Source of the DNA: a virus | Virus record (IMG/VR): IMGVR_UViG_3300017593_000132 | Location: 1-37,990 of that record | Direction: 5' to 3' (one strand) | Length of the DNA: 37,990 nt | In this document: positions 1-8,200 of the stretch, piece after piece | Position numbering within the stretch: position 1 is the first letter of the stretch | Layout: every line of letters begins with the position of its first letter | Made by a program: the position numbers and the translations under genes | The notes under the pieces: generated by a model | The model's input: only the letters and a program-made list of their open reading frames with translations | Database searches by the model: none | Told to the model about the DNA's origin: nothing

Positions 1-2000
1 AGCTTGGCGCGCCGAACAGCCATCGTGCCGCCAACGACCTCCGAGATCGCCACCGGCGATCCTGTCTGGTTGGCACCACCATAGCCGCCGTTGACGCTCA
101 CGTTCTTTCCGCCCAAGGTGAACCCCGATTCGGAGATCACGTCCTCAAAGCTGCTGTCTTCGACGTTGCCGTGGAAGTTGGCGGACTCCACGCCGGAGGC
201 GATGTCGTTGCTGTAGCGGCCGCGGATCACCCGGATGTCTCGACTCGGGACGGCGCAGATGTTGTCCCTACCGCCGACGGTGATGCCGTGACGCCGCGCA
301 TACACCTCGGAGTCGATCACCCGGATGTGTTGGCAGTTACTCGCGACGATGCCGTAGTCATCCCCACCATCACCCTCGTTTCGACCAAACATCAGGGTCT
401 GCTTGCCCAGCACGCAGCGGTCGAACTCGAACAGGCTATCGTTCGCATGGGTTCCCTTCATGCGCTCGAGCACCGGCGCGACGGACAGTGAGCACTTGAT
501 GAGGCCGACGGGTTGCGTGGCGCCAAGTACGGCGATGTTGACCATGCGAAAGCGAACCGAATTCATCCGATAGACGTCAACGTCGGCCGCGATGTAGGAG
601 GCGTAGAGCGGTCGCGCAACCGTGACCGTATTGCCGGACACGTTGGTCACTTCGCACCATTCCCCCGCACGGTAGTACGGGCGCCCGGGGAAGTTTGACC
701 AGCTGCCATTCGTCGGGTTGTAGATGCAAATCCAGTCCCCCTTCACCACGCCGGGGGCCGAGGTAAATGGGAGTGTCCGCGTGCCGGCCACAACATCCGA
801 GTTGAGGTCGGGTATTTGCGTCAGGCTGCCAGAGTTCGAGATTCCAGCCGCTCCCGTGATTCCTCGCAAATCGAAAATCACGCCATCGCACGTCGCCTCG
901 ATGTCGAAATGCGTCGTGCCACTGTAGGCGGTGCTGAAGACGTAGACGCCCGGCTTGGAAACCGTCACGCGGCGCCCGTTTCCAACCGCATTGACGAGCG
1001 CTGGCCGGATGTCGTAGTTGCTCGTCCCATTCGCGATCGCCGCCCACTCCGACTGGGGCACCTTCTTGAGGAGGTCAACAGGAGCAAGATCAAGCGCATC
1101 ACCGACCGTCATCGAAGCAGAGCCCGTCCCAGGTGCCTGCGTGCCGACCAGCAACGAGCCGGACGATGCCCCCAGATCAGCCCCGCTAACCCCTTGAATG
1201 AGGCGGAACTTCGCAACCTCGAACGAGCCGCTGGTCGTGAACGGAAGATAGGTGGCGATGGGGGCATAGGTCGATGTCGACACCCCATTGAAGTAGCTCA
1301 CCGTCTGGTTCGGGGCGGTCATGCTCAGGCCGGCCGCATAAGGCACCGGCGGCTGGTAGCCAATGCTCCCGAGCACCACATCCGCTTGAGAGCGGATCTC
1401 AACGCGCTGCTGCGCCGCTTGCAGCGCTGTCGAAGCGATGATGGCGTCGCCCTCGGCCTGGATCACGTCCAGCCGCGCGTTCGCCTCGTCGGAGAAGTGC
1501 ACCGAAATGTTGACGACCTCGTCGCGCGCCGCGAAGACTTCGTTCGACTGGATCGTCAGTTCCTGCAGCAGGTTCTTCGGATCGGTGTCGCTCGATGGAG
1601 GAACCTGCACCGCGCGACCAATGCTCTCTTCCAGTTGCTGAATCTGGATGGTGGTTCGATCCAGGGTGCGCTCGATCACGTCAGGATTGAATCGCCCCAC
1701 GTTGGTGATGTCGGTCACCTGGTTGACGGGAGTCGCGCCGAGGATCACAAGCTTCCACCCCGTCGGCAACACGGGCGGGCCTGCGTAGATCACGCTGCCG
1801 CCGGGCGCCGAGTCCTGATCGGGATTGAGCGTGACGGTGTAGTCGGAATCGAGCGTCAACGTTGCCTCGACGCCGATCTGATCGGCGCGCACGACCTGGA
1901 TCTCGGCTTTCGAGAACACCTTGAAGTCGAACGGGAAGCTGGTGGTGACGCCGTTCCCGTCGAATGGGCCGGCCTTTCGCGGCGTGGCGGAAACGGTCAT
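1..2000 (-). CDS. Tail fibre/tail spike protein, T7 fibre-type N-terminus and beta-helix body (3' end cut by window edge)
   Basis: Adsorption protein at the distal end of the virion. The frame starts at the ATG at 2000 (ATGA overlap with the stop of the 2067-aa gene) and stays open to base 1, about 666 residues without a stop, so the C-terminus lies outside. Residues about 1-150 resemble the T7 fibre/head-binding module: an FDGNG-TSFPF start, a strand-rich section with YTVTLN, and QVTDITNVGRFNP. Residues about 150-200 look helical, and a bridging domain with KFRLIQGVSGADL follows. From about residue 315 (DLLKKVPQSEWAAI) the sequence turns into short Gly/Asn/Val strands typical of a right-handed beta-helix spike. 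It is last in the visible structural operon, in the place of T7 gene 17. A depolymerase activity is possible but no catalytic residues can be assigned. Confidence 0.85.
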   Translation of the reverse strand, partial: MTVSATPRKAGPFDGNGVTTSFPFDFKVFSKAEIQVVRADQIGVEATLTLDSDYTVTLNPDQDSAPGGSVIYAGPPVLPTGWKLVILGATPVNQVTDITNVGRFNPDVIERTLDRTTIQIQQLEESIGRAVQVPPSSDTDPKNLLQELTIQSNEVFAARDEVVNISVHFSDEANARLDVIQAEGDAIIASTALQAAQQRVEIRSQADVVLGSIGYQPPVPYAAGLSMTAPNQTVSYFNGVSTSTYAPIATYLPFTTSGSFEVAKFRLIQGVSGADLGASSGSLLVGTQAPGTGSASMTVGDALDLAPVDLLKKVPQSEWAAIANGTSNYDIRPALVNAVGNGRRVTVSKPGVYVFSTAYSGTTHFDIEATCDGVIFDLRGITGAAGISNSGSLTQIPDLNSDVVAGTRTLPFTSAPGVVKGDWICIYNPTNGSWSNFPGRPYYRAGEWCEVTNVSGNTVTVARPLYASYIAADVDVYRMNSVRFRMVNIAVLGATQPVGLIKCSLSVAPVLERMKGTHANDSLFEFDRCVLGKQTLMFGRNEGDGGDDYGIVASNCQHIRVIDSEVYARRHGITVGGRDNICAVPSRDIRVIRGRYSNDIASGVESANFHGNVEDSSFEDVISESGFTLGGKNVSVNGGYGGANQTGSPVAISEVVGGTMAVRRAK

Positions 2001-5000
2001 CGTTTGGATTCCGGGCTGGGGGTTCCTGTGATCAGCCCGCGCGCGGTGTCGACAGGGCCGGTGGGCGCAATCCTGTCCTCGGCCATCCCGGCTATGTACC
2101 CCAAAGGCCTCGCAATGGCGGTTGCCGGCAGCCCAGTCGTCAGCGAGATCAGGGTCGCGGTGTCGCGCACCGCTGCACGCACACTGCCCTCCCCGATCGC
2201 GGCCTTGTAGATCTCCACCGGCGCCTTGACCGCGCTCTCGATCATCGAGACCGCCGGCGACGTGCTGATGCGGTCGTCGTAGGGCTTCTTGTTGAAGGTG
2301 TTGATCATGGCGTTGGCCGCCTGCCCCACGCCGGGGATCATCGCCAGGCCGGCCTTCACGTTGCCCATGAGCAGCACCGACGTGAGCCAGTCGTCCAGCG
2401 TGCTGCCGTCCTTGTCCTCGTCGTCGGGCCCGCCCTTGAAAGCCTGCGCGATCATCTCAGCCATCATGTTCGGCACCAGGAAGCCCAGCACGAAGATGTA
2501 GAGCCCGCGCCCCATACCGCGGCGCAGCCCGAGCTCGTGGAAGTTGCGCGAGAACTCGGTGCCCAGCAGGTTGGCCTGCATGTTGAAGTAGCCCGCGAAC
2601 TGCGTGAACATGCGCACGAAGGCGTTGCCGGTCTCGATGCGCGAGACGTCCTCTGGCAGCGTCGAGCCCTGGGTCTGCCGGACCACCGAGTCAGCCAGGC
2701 GCACCGAGTCGGCCGAGCTGTGGCCCTGCTCGAGCGCCTGGTTGTAGGCGCCGTTCCAGACGATCGGGCCCATGAAGTTGTCGACCGCCGACTGCATGAA
2801 GTAGGCGTGCTTCGCGGTCCAGTTCTGGGCCTTCTCGTAGACGCTGGGGTTCAGCAGGATGTCGTTGATCGCGTCGTTCATCTGCGCGACCTCGTTGTCC
2901 ATGCGCGTGGCCATGTACGTCGAGGCCTCGGCCACCGCGCGCGCGGTCTGGCGCGGCGCCATGATCGACTGCGCAAGCGCCTCGACAAGGTGGCGTGGGC
3001 GCACCTTCACGGCCGCGATGCTGAAGCCGGTGATCTGCTGCGCGGTGTTCGAGACGTTGGCGAACATGGCCGCGATGCCGGCGCGCTGGCGCGCCTTGCT
3101 AAAGAAGCGCAGCAGCCCGTTGTCGCCCGGCACCGCCTGCTCGACGGTCTGCCGCGCGGCGCGGTTCAGCCAAGGCGTGAGCAGGCCGTCGAAGGCCGTG
3201 GGGTCGATGCGGTGCAGCGGCTCGGCCACGTCCTTGTGGCCCAGCACGCGGCGCACGTCGCGCACCGGCTGCTCGAGGTGCGAGAACAGCAGCACCTTGT
3301 CGATGTGGGTCGACAGCGTGCGCAGGTCCAGCAGCAGCGGCCGGTTGTACTCCACGCGCGCCTTCGTGAAACCCTTGGCCGTCGACGGGAAGGCATAGGC
3401 CAGCGTCTGGTTCTCGCCCTCCTGCAGCGCGCGTGTGGCCGACTCGCGCACGACCTCGGCATCGGTCATGGCCGGCACGTAGCCGCCGCGGTAGGTGCCG
3501 AACTTGTTGCTGAAGCTGTTGGCCGTGACCTCGTCGAAGTACCGCCCGAACACGTCGCGGTGCGCGCGCTGCGCAAGCGCCTTGGTCTGCTCGAGCAGGT
3601 CCCAGACGCCCTGGGCGAAGTCGAAGTCGGCCTTGGTCAGCACGCCCTGGTCGATCATCCGGGCGACGAAGCCGTCCCAGCGCCGCGTATCGAGATCGCC
3701 CGTTACGTCGCTCTCGGTGGCCCAGCCGCGGCCCAGGAGCAGCTTGCGCTTGTTGCTCTCGTTGCCGGTGTGCAGGATCGCGTGCAGGATCTCGGCCTTG
3801 CCGCTGCCGCCGCGCGAGAACCCGAAGGTGTAGCCCAGCTCAGGCGCGGCGATGCGCGAGGGCGCCAGATCCACGGTCTGCAGCAGGTCTCGGTACTGGC
3901 GGATGAACCTCGCCTTGTCGGCCCGGTAGCGGTCTGCGGCCTCCTTCACCGGCTGCCAGATGTACTTCCGGAAAGGCCCCATCTCCTCGGTGCCGTCCTT
4001 CACTCCGACCCAGGACTCGACCCGGCGCAGCGCCGCGCGCGCGGTCTGCAGGCGCGTGAGGCGCCGTTCGGCATCCGTCACGGCCTGGCCCTCGCCGGCG
4101 ACGCGCGCCGGCACGCCGATCTCGTGCAGCCGCGTGGACAGCTCCGCCTGAATCTGGGCGCGGTCGACCAGCTTGCCGTCGATCTCGACCTGGCGCGAGC
4201 GCCGCGCCATGTGCCACAGGCCGCGGATCTCCTCGGCCAGGCCACGGAACTCCTCGACCGTCATCTCGGACACCGGCTTGGCGCCGGCGGTCAGCGCGTC
4301 GATTTTGTCGCGCAGCACCTCGTACATGGCCGGGTCGTCGTTCGCCATCGTCTCGAGGTAGCGCTGGGCCGGATCGCCCTTCGTGCCGATCCCGTACTCA
4401 GCCAGGACAGCGCGCGCGGCCTGCACGGTGCCCACGTCGCGAGTCTCGCCGATCTTCTTGATCGGGCGGCCGATGATCTTCTTGAATAGCTCGTTGGCCG
4501 CGGCAATCTCGGCCTGCGCCTCGTAGGCCGCCTTGGCCGCGAAGTTGTTCACCAGCTGGTTGCGCTTGTGCATCGCGGCCTCGGCCGTGTCGCCCAGGGC
4601 CTTCACAGCGAGCCGCGCGCTGCGCGCCTCGGCCGCGGCGTACTGCTTCGGCCGCAGGTTCTTCAGCTTCACCCGCGCCACCACGCCCTGCGCGAACTCG
4701 CGCGCCGCGCGCGCCATCACGTCGACGGTGCCGCCGGTGTAGAGGCTGTCGCTGGTCTCGCGCACCTTCGTAGCCTTGGCCAGCGCCTTGAGTTCGGCCG
4801 CGATGACCCGGGCGCGCAGCTCGTTGTGCACGGCCTCGTCGGCCGCGCGCTCAAGCGCATCGCGGCTGGCGATATCGCCGTGCTGCTCAAGCATGCGCTG
4901 GTCGGTGATCTGGTCGATCAGCCGCGCTGGCGGCTCGGCGGCCGCGAGCGCCGCGATCAGCTCCTGCCCGCTCTCGTAGCCGAACAGGTCGGCCACGATG

Positions 5001-8000
5001 TCGGGGTGCAGGCCCTCGTTCTCGCTGGTCATGCGCCGGCGCGTCAGCGTCTCGGCCGAGAAGGCATCCATCTCCTTCACGATCGAGGTGCGCAGCCGGC
5101 CGGATTCCTGGGCGGTGTCGATAGCGCCGGCCTCGCGCGTTCCGGGCGCGACGCGGTCCTGCTTGCCGGTGAGGAACTGCCAGGCCTGGTAGAGCGGCTG
5201 GGCCATCACCTCGCGCTGCGCCTCGTTGCGGATCTCGAGGCGCATGGCCGCGACCTCCTGCTGACGGGCGCGCAGCGCGCGGTTGCGCGCGTTGCTCATC
5301 CACTTCATGTCCTTGAGCAGCCGGGCGTCGAGCTCGGCCGCGGCGTTGTCGGTGGCGTACTGGCCGAGCTGCTGGTATTCGGCGTACTCCTCGGGCGTCA
5401 TGCCGGCTTGCTCGGGCGTCTGGAACAGCGGGCCCATCGCGCGCGCATCCTGCGCCTGCTGGATCGCCTCGTCGCTCGCCAGCATGCGGTTCATGACCGC
5501 ACGCACATCGTCGGTCAGCGTCACCTGCAGGTTCGCCAGCGACTTGTAGACCGACACCAGCCAGGCGCGGAAACGCTGGAACAGCGGCGCCAGCTCCTGG
5601 CTCGGCGCCACGCCCTCCATGGTGTAGCGCTCGAAGCCGCGGGCGAACTGCTCGTGGTGCTGGCGCTTCTCGTCGAGCGGCATCGCCAACCACGTGGCGA
5701 GCGGCGACTGGTCGGGCGTGCCGGTGATGCCGAACCAGGCGAGCACCTGGTTCATGTCGTCGACGATCTGCTGCTCGCCGGGCAGGATGGCGTCGCTGTC
5801 GGCGATCCGGCCCTGAATGCGCGCGGCGAGGTCGGCCTGCACCTCCAGGAAGAAGTGGCCGGTCTCGTGGATGAAGGTCGAAAGGTCGGCCCCCTCGAGC
5901 AGCGCGATCACGCTGGGCGCCTGGGTGATGTCGGCGCCGAAGTTCAGTGCGCCGCGCGCGCGGGCCTGGCCGGTGGGCGCGGCCGCAGGTGCGGCTGCTG
6001 GCGCCGCGAACGCGCTCGGCTGCTGCGCCGTCGGCGCCGAGATCTCCACGCGCGTAGCGTTGTCCGGCGCCGTCGTGATCGGCAGCGTGCCCCAGCGCTG
6101 GCCGGCCGCGTCCTGCATCATGCCGCGCGTCACGGCCGTGATGCGATGCGGCGTGCCCTCGGCGTAGTAGGTCACCTCCTGCCCGGCGTCGAGCGCCTGC
6201 TGTACCTGGCTCGTCAATTGGTCGGCGAACGCCTCGAGGTCGCGCGCTCCGCTGGCGTCGGTCGGCATGGCCTGAAAGTCGGCCGCAGTGATGGTGCGCG
6301 CCACGGGCTGGGCGCCCTGGAACAGCGTGCGCAGCGCGCGCGTCGCGCTCTCCACCATGCCGCGCAGCCCGGTGGCCGGCGCAGGCTGCTCGGCGGCGCC
6401 CTGCTCGAGCCGCTGGCCGCCGACCACCTCCTGCGAGGTCACGCCCAGCCGGTAGTGCTGCATCAGCTCCTGCGGCGTCATGCCGGCGCGCTGCGCCTGC
6501 GTCGCGTAGAAGTTGCCCAGCAGCGTGGCGTAGGCCTTGTTGACCTCGGGCCGGAAGCGGCCGACCTGGTCGAGCGTCGCCTGGAACTGGGCGCGCAGCT
6601 CGTCGACCTGCTCCTGCAGCGCGGCGCGCTGGTCAGCGCGGCCCAGCTCCTGCTCGACCTCGGCGCGAATCTGGTCGCCCTGCTGCTCCAGGAAGGTCTT
6701 CGCCTCGGCGCGGCTCATGGCGTCGGGCGTGGCGCGCAGGTGGTCGACCAGCGTGGCACTGATCTCGCTGGGCGCGGCCAGCAGCTCAGACACGGGAATG
6801 CGCACGTCGGTGCCCGGCACGTAGTTCTCGGCCTGCATCTGGCCGGCCACGCTGGGCGCCAGAGCCTGCAGCTCGGCCATGGACACGCCGGACTGGTTCA
6901 AGCTGTTCGCCAGGGTCTGGGCATCGATGTACAGCTCGGCGGGCACCGTGCCGCCGTCGGCGATTTGCTCGACGAAGGCGCGGAAAGTCGCGGGGTCGCG
7001 CTCGCGCAGCTTGCTCGCCTCGGCCAACTGCAGCAGCTGCTCCGCGCGCGCCGCGTCCTGCTCGGCCGCCTGGGCTTTGCGATCGATGCCGGCAGCGGTA
7101 TCGGCCACGCTCTGCAGCGCCTGCATGACGGTCACCTGGCCGCCGGCGCCAATGACCGTAGCGATCAGGGTCTGCGCCGCGGCACTGGGGCGGTCGGCCA
7201 GGTACGAGCTGAAAGGCTTGTTGGCGTTCTCGGGCAGCGCGGCCCACTCGTTCATATCCTGCAGCACGGTCGCGATCTGCTCGCCCGGGATCTCGGTCGC
7301 CAGGTTGTGCAGCAACGTCTTCCCGAAGCCAGCGCCCGACTTGAGATCGCGCAGCAGGACGTGCATCGGTAGCTTCTCGGTCGCGTACTCGATGACGGCC
7401 TGCGACGCGGCGAACGGCAGCGCCTGCGTCGGACTCAACCCCTGCTCCCGCGCCTGCTGGTACGACTGGCCGCCCTGGTTTGCGGCCATGTTCAGAAGGA
7501 CTGGGCCCTGGCCGCCGGGGAGCGCCGCCAGCGGCAGCGTGAGCAGATTTCCAGCGAGCGACTGCACGCCGCTGGAAACAGCATTGCCGAAGGTGCTGGA
7601 TCCGGCCGGGCTCAGCGCCTTGGCGCTGGCGTCGGATGCCGCGCCCATCGAGGCGAAGCCGGCCGCCACGCGGCGCAGCGGGTTCTCGGGCAGCACCGTT
7701 CCGGTCAACGGGTCCAGCACCGGCGCGAAAAGCTCGGCGCCGGCTTGGAACACGCCGGCTGCGCCGCGGTTCGCGCGCTGCACGCCAGCTCCAAGGTCAC
7801 GCAGTAGGCCGCCTCGGTCGCCGGCGCTGGCGATGTACTTGGCCGTCTCGGCCATCGCGTTCACCACCGTCTCCATCCCCGAGAGGTTGGCGACGTCGTC
7901 ATGCGCGATCGCCGCGTTCACCGGGTTCATCAGGAATCCGGCAGTGCCAGGGTTCATGCGCGCCAGCGCGCTGGTGTCGATCCCTGCGAGCGCCGCCTGC

Positions 8001-8200
8001 TTCTTGCTGAAATCGGGCAGCGCCTGCGCGGTGTCGATCGGCACGCCGATGGTGGCCGCCGTGCGTCGCCACTGCGCCACATCGTCGGGGTTCTGGCCCA
8101 CAGCATCGGCAAGGGAAGACCGCAGCGTGGTGTCCGGCGTCGGCGCCGCGCCCGACAGGTAGCGGTCCACGGCCGAAGCCGCGTCGAAGGTCTCAGCCAT
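1997..8200 (-). CDS. Very large (2067 aa) polyvalent/internal virion protein with HETGH metallopeptidase-like motif
   Basis: Probable ejected virion protein in the slot of T7 gp16, between the transglycosylase and the fibre. The N-terminal 380 residues are Ala/Gly-rich with hydrophobic stretches. A coiled-coil-like section lies near 490-560. HETGH at residues 778-782 (context TFIHETGHFFLEV) has the zincin HExxH pattern, as seen in large phage polyvalent proteins. Long charged helices fill 900-1500. Near residue 1895-1920 is a hydrophobic segment (LYIFVLGFLVPNMM), followed by a second amphipathic or hydrophobic part up to the C-terminus, as would suit a trans-envelope channel protein. Start and stop are coupled to both neighbours (TGATG at 8200, ATGA at 2000). 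Role by position and composition; the peptidase call rests on one motif. Confidence 0.8.
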   Translation of the reverse strand: MAETFDAASAVDRYLSGAAPTPDTTLRSSLADAVGQNPDDVAQWRRTAATIGVPIDTAQALPDFSKKQAALAGIDTSALARMNPGTAGFLMNPVNAAIAHDDVANLSGMETVVNAMAETAKYIASAGDRGGLLRDLGAGVQRANRGAAGVFQAGAELFAPVLDPLTGTVLPENPLRRVAAGFASMGAASDASAKALSPAGSSTFGNAVSSGVQSLAGNLLTLPLAALPGGQGPVLLNMAANQGGQSYQQAREQGLSPTQALPFAASQAVIEYATEKLPMHVLLRDLKSGAGFGKTLLHNLATEIPGEQIATVLQDMNEWAALPENANKPFSSYLADRPSAAAQTLIATVIGAGGQVTVMQALQSVADTAAGIDRKAQAAEQDAARAEQLLQLAEASKLRERDPATFRAFVEQIADGGTVPAELYIDAQTLANSLNQSGVSMAELQALAPSVAGQMQAENYVPGTDVRIPVSELLAAPSEISATLVDHLRATPDAMSRAEAKTFLEQQGDQIRAEVEQELGRADQRAALQEQVDELRAQFQATLDQVGRFRPEVNKAYATLLGNFYATQAQRAGMTPQELMQHYRLGVTSQEVVGGQRLEQGAAEQPAPATGLRGMVESATRALRTLFQGAQPVARTITAADFQAMPTDASGARDLEAFADQLTSQVQQALDAGQEVTYYAEGTPHRITAVTRGMMQDAAGQRWGTLPITTAPDNATRVEISAPTAQQPSAFAAPAAAPAAAPTGQARARGALNFGADITQAPSVIALLEGADLSTFIHETGHFFLEVQADLAARIQGRIADSDAILPGEQQIVDDMNQVLAWFGITGTPDQSPLATWLAMPLDEKRQHHEQFARGFERYTMEGVAPSQELAPLFQRFRAWLVSVYKSLANLQVTLTDDVRAVMNRMLASDEAIQQAQDARAMGPLFQTPEQAGMTPEEYAEYQQLGQYATDNAAAELDARLLKDMKWMSNARNRALRARQQEVAAMRLEIRNEAQREVMAQPLYQAWQFLTGKQDRVAPGTREAGAIDTAQESGRLRTSIVKEMDAFSAETLTRRRMTSENEGLHPDIVADLFGYESGQELIAALAAAEPPARLIDQITDQRMLEQHGDIASRDALERAADEAVHNELRARVIAAELKALAKATKVRETSDSLYTGGTVDVMARAAREFAQGVVARVKLKNLRPKQYAAAEARSARLAVKALGDTAEAAMHKRNQLVNNFAAKAAYEAQAEIAAANELFKKIIGRPIKKIGETRDVGTVQAARAVLAEYGIGTKGDPAQRYLETMANDDPAMYEVLRDKIDALTAGAKPVSEMTVEEFRGLAEEIRGLWHMARRSRQVEIDGKLVDRAQIQAELSTRLHEIGVPARVAGEGQAVTDAERRLTRLQTARAALRRVESWVGVKDGTEEMGPFRKYIWQPVKEAADRYRADKARFIRQYRDLLQTVDLAPSRIAAPELGYTFGFSRGGSGKAEILHAILHTGNESNKRKLLLGRGWATESDVTGDLDTRRWDGFVARMIDQGVLTKADFDFAQGVWDLLEQTKALAQRAHRDVFGRYFDEVTANSFSNKFGTYRGGYVPAMTDAEVVRESATRALQEGENQTLAYAFPSTAKGFTKARVEYNRPLLLDLRTLSTHIDKVLLFSHLEQPVRDVRRVLGHKDVAEPLHRIDPTAFDGLLTPWLNRAARQTVEQAVPGDNGLLRFFSKARQRAGIAAMFANVSNTAQQITGFSIAAVKVRPRHLVEALAQSIMAPRQTARAVAEASTYMATRMDNEVAQMNDAINDILLNPSVYEKAQNWTAKHAYFMQSAVDNFMGPIVWNGAYNQALEQGHSSADSVRLADSVVRQTQGSTLPEDVSRIETGNAFVRMFTQFAGYFNMQANLLGTEFSRNFHELGLRRGMGRGLYIFVLGFLVPNMMAEMIAQAFKGGPDDEDKDGSTLDDWLTSVLLMGNVKAGLAMIPGVGQAANAMINTFNKKPYDDRISTSPAVSMIESAVKAPVEIYKAAIGEGSVRAAVRDTATLISLTTGLPATAIARPLGYIAGMAEDRIAPTGPVDTARGLITGTPSPESKR

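Noticed and set aside
2092-2102. Third copy of CTATGTACCCC, as in the TerL end and the leader mini-gene
   Set aside because: It lies in another reading frame within the 2067-aa gene and the flanking bases do not match, so an 11-base coincidence is enough.
971-2210. Plus-strand open frame across the tail fibre gene
   Set aside because: It is Arg/His-rich and without motifs, while the minus frame carries the fibre N-terminal module and continues open to the window edge.
1964-7372. Very long open frames on the plus strand opposite the 2067-aa gene (841 and 934 codons)
   Set aside because: They are rich in Arg, Leu, His and Val with no domain pattern, and are explained by the GC-rich third positions of the minus-strand gene, which has recognisable phage content and coupled start and stop.
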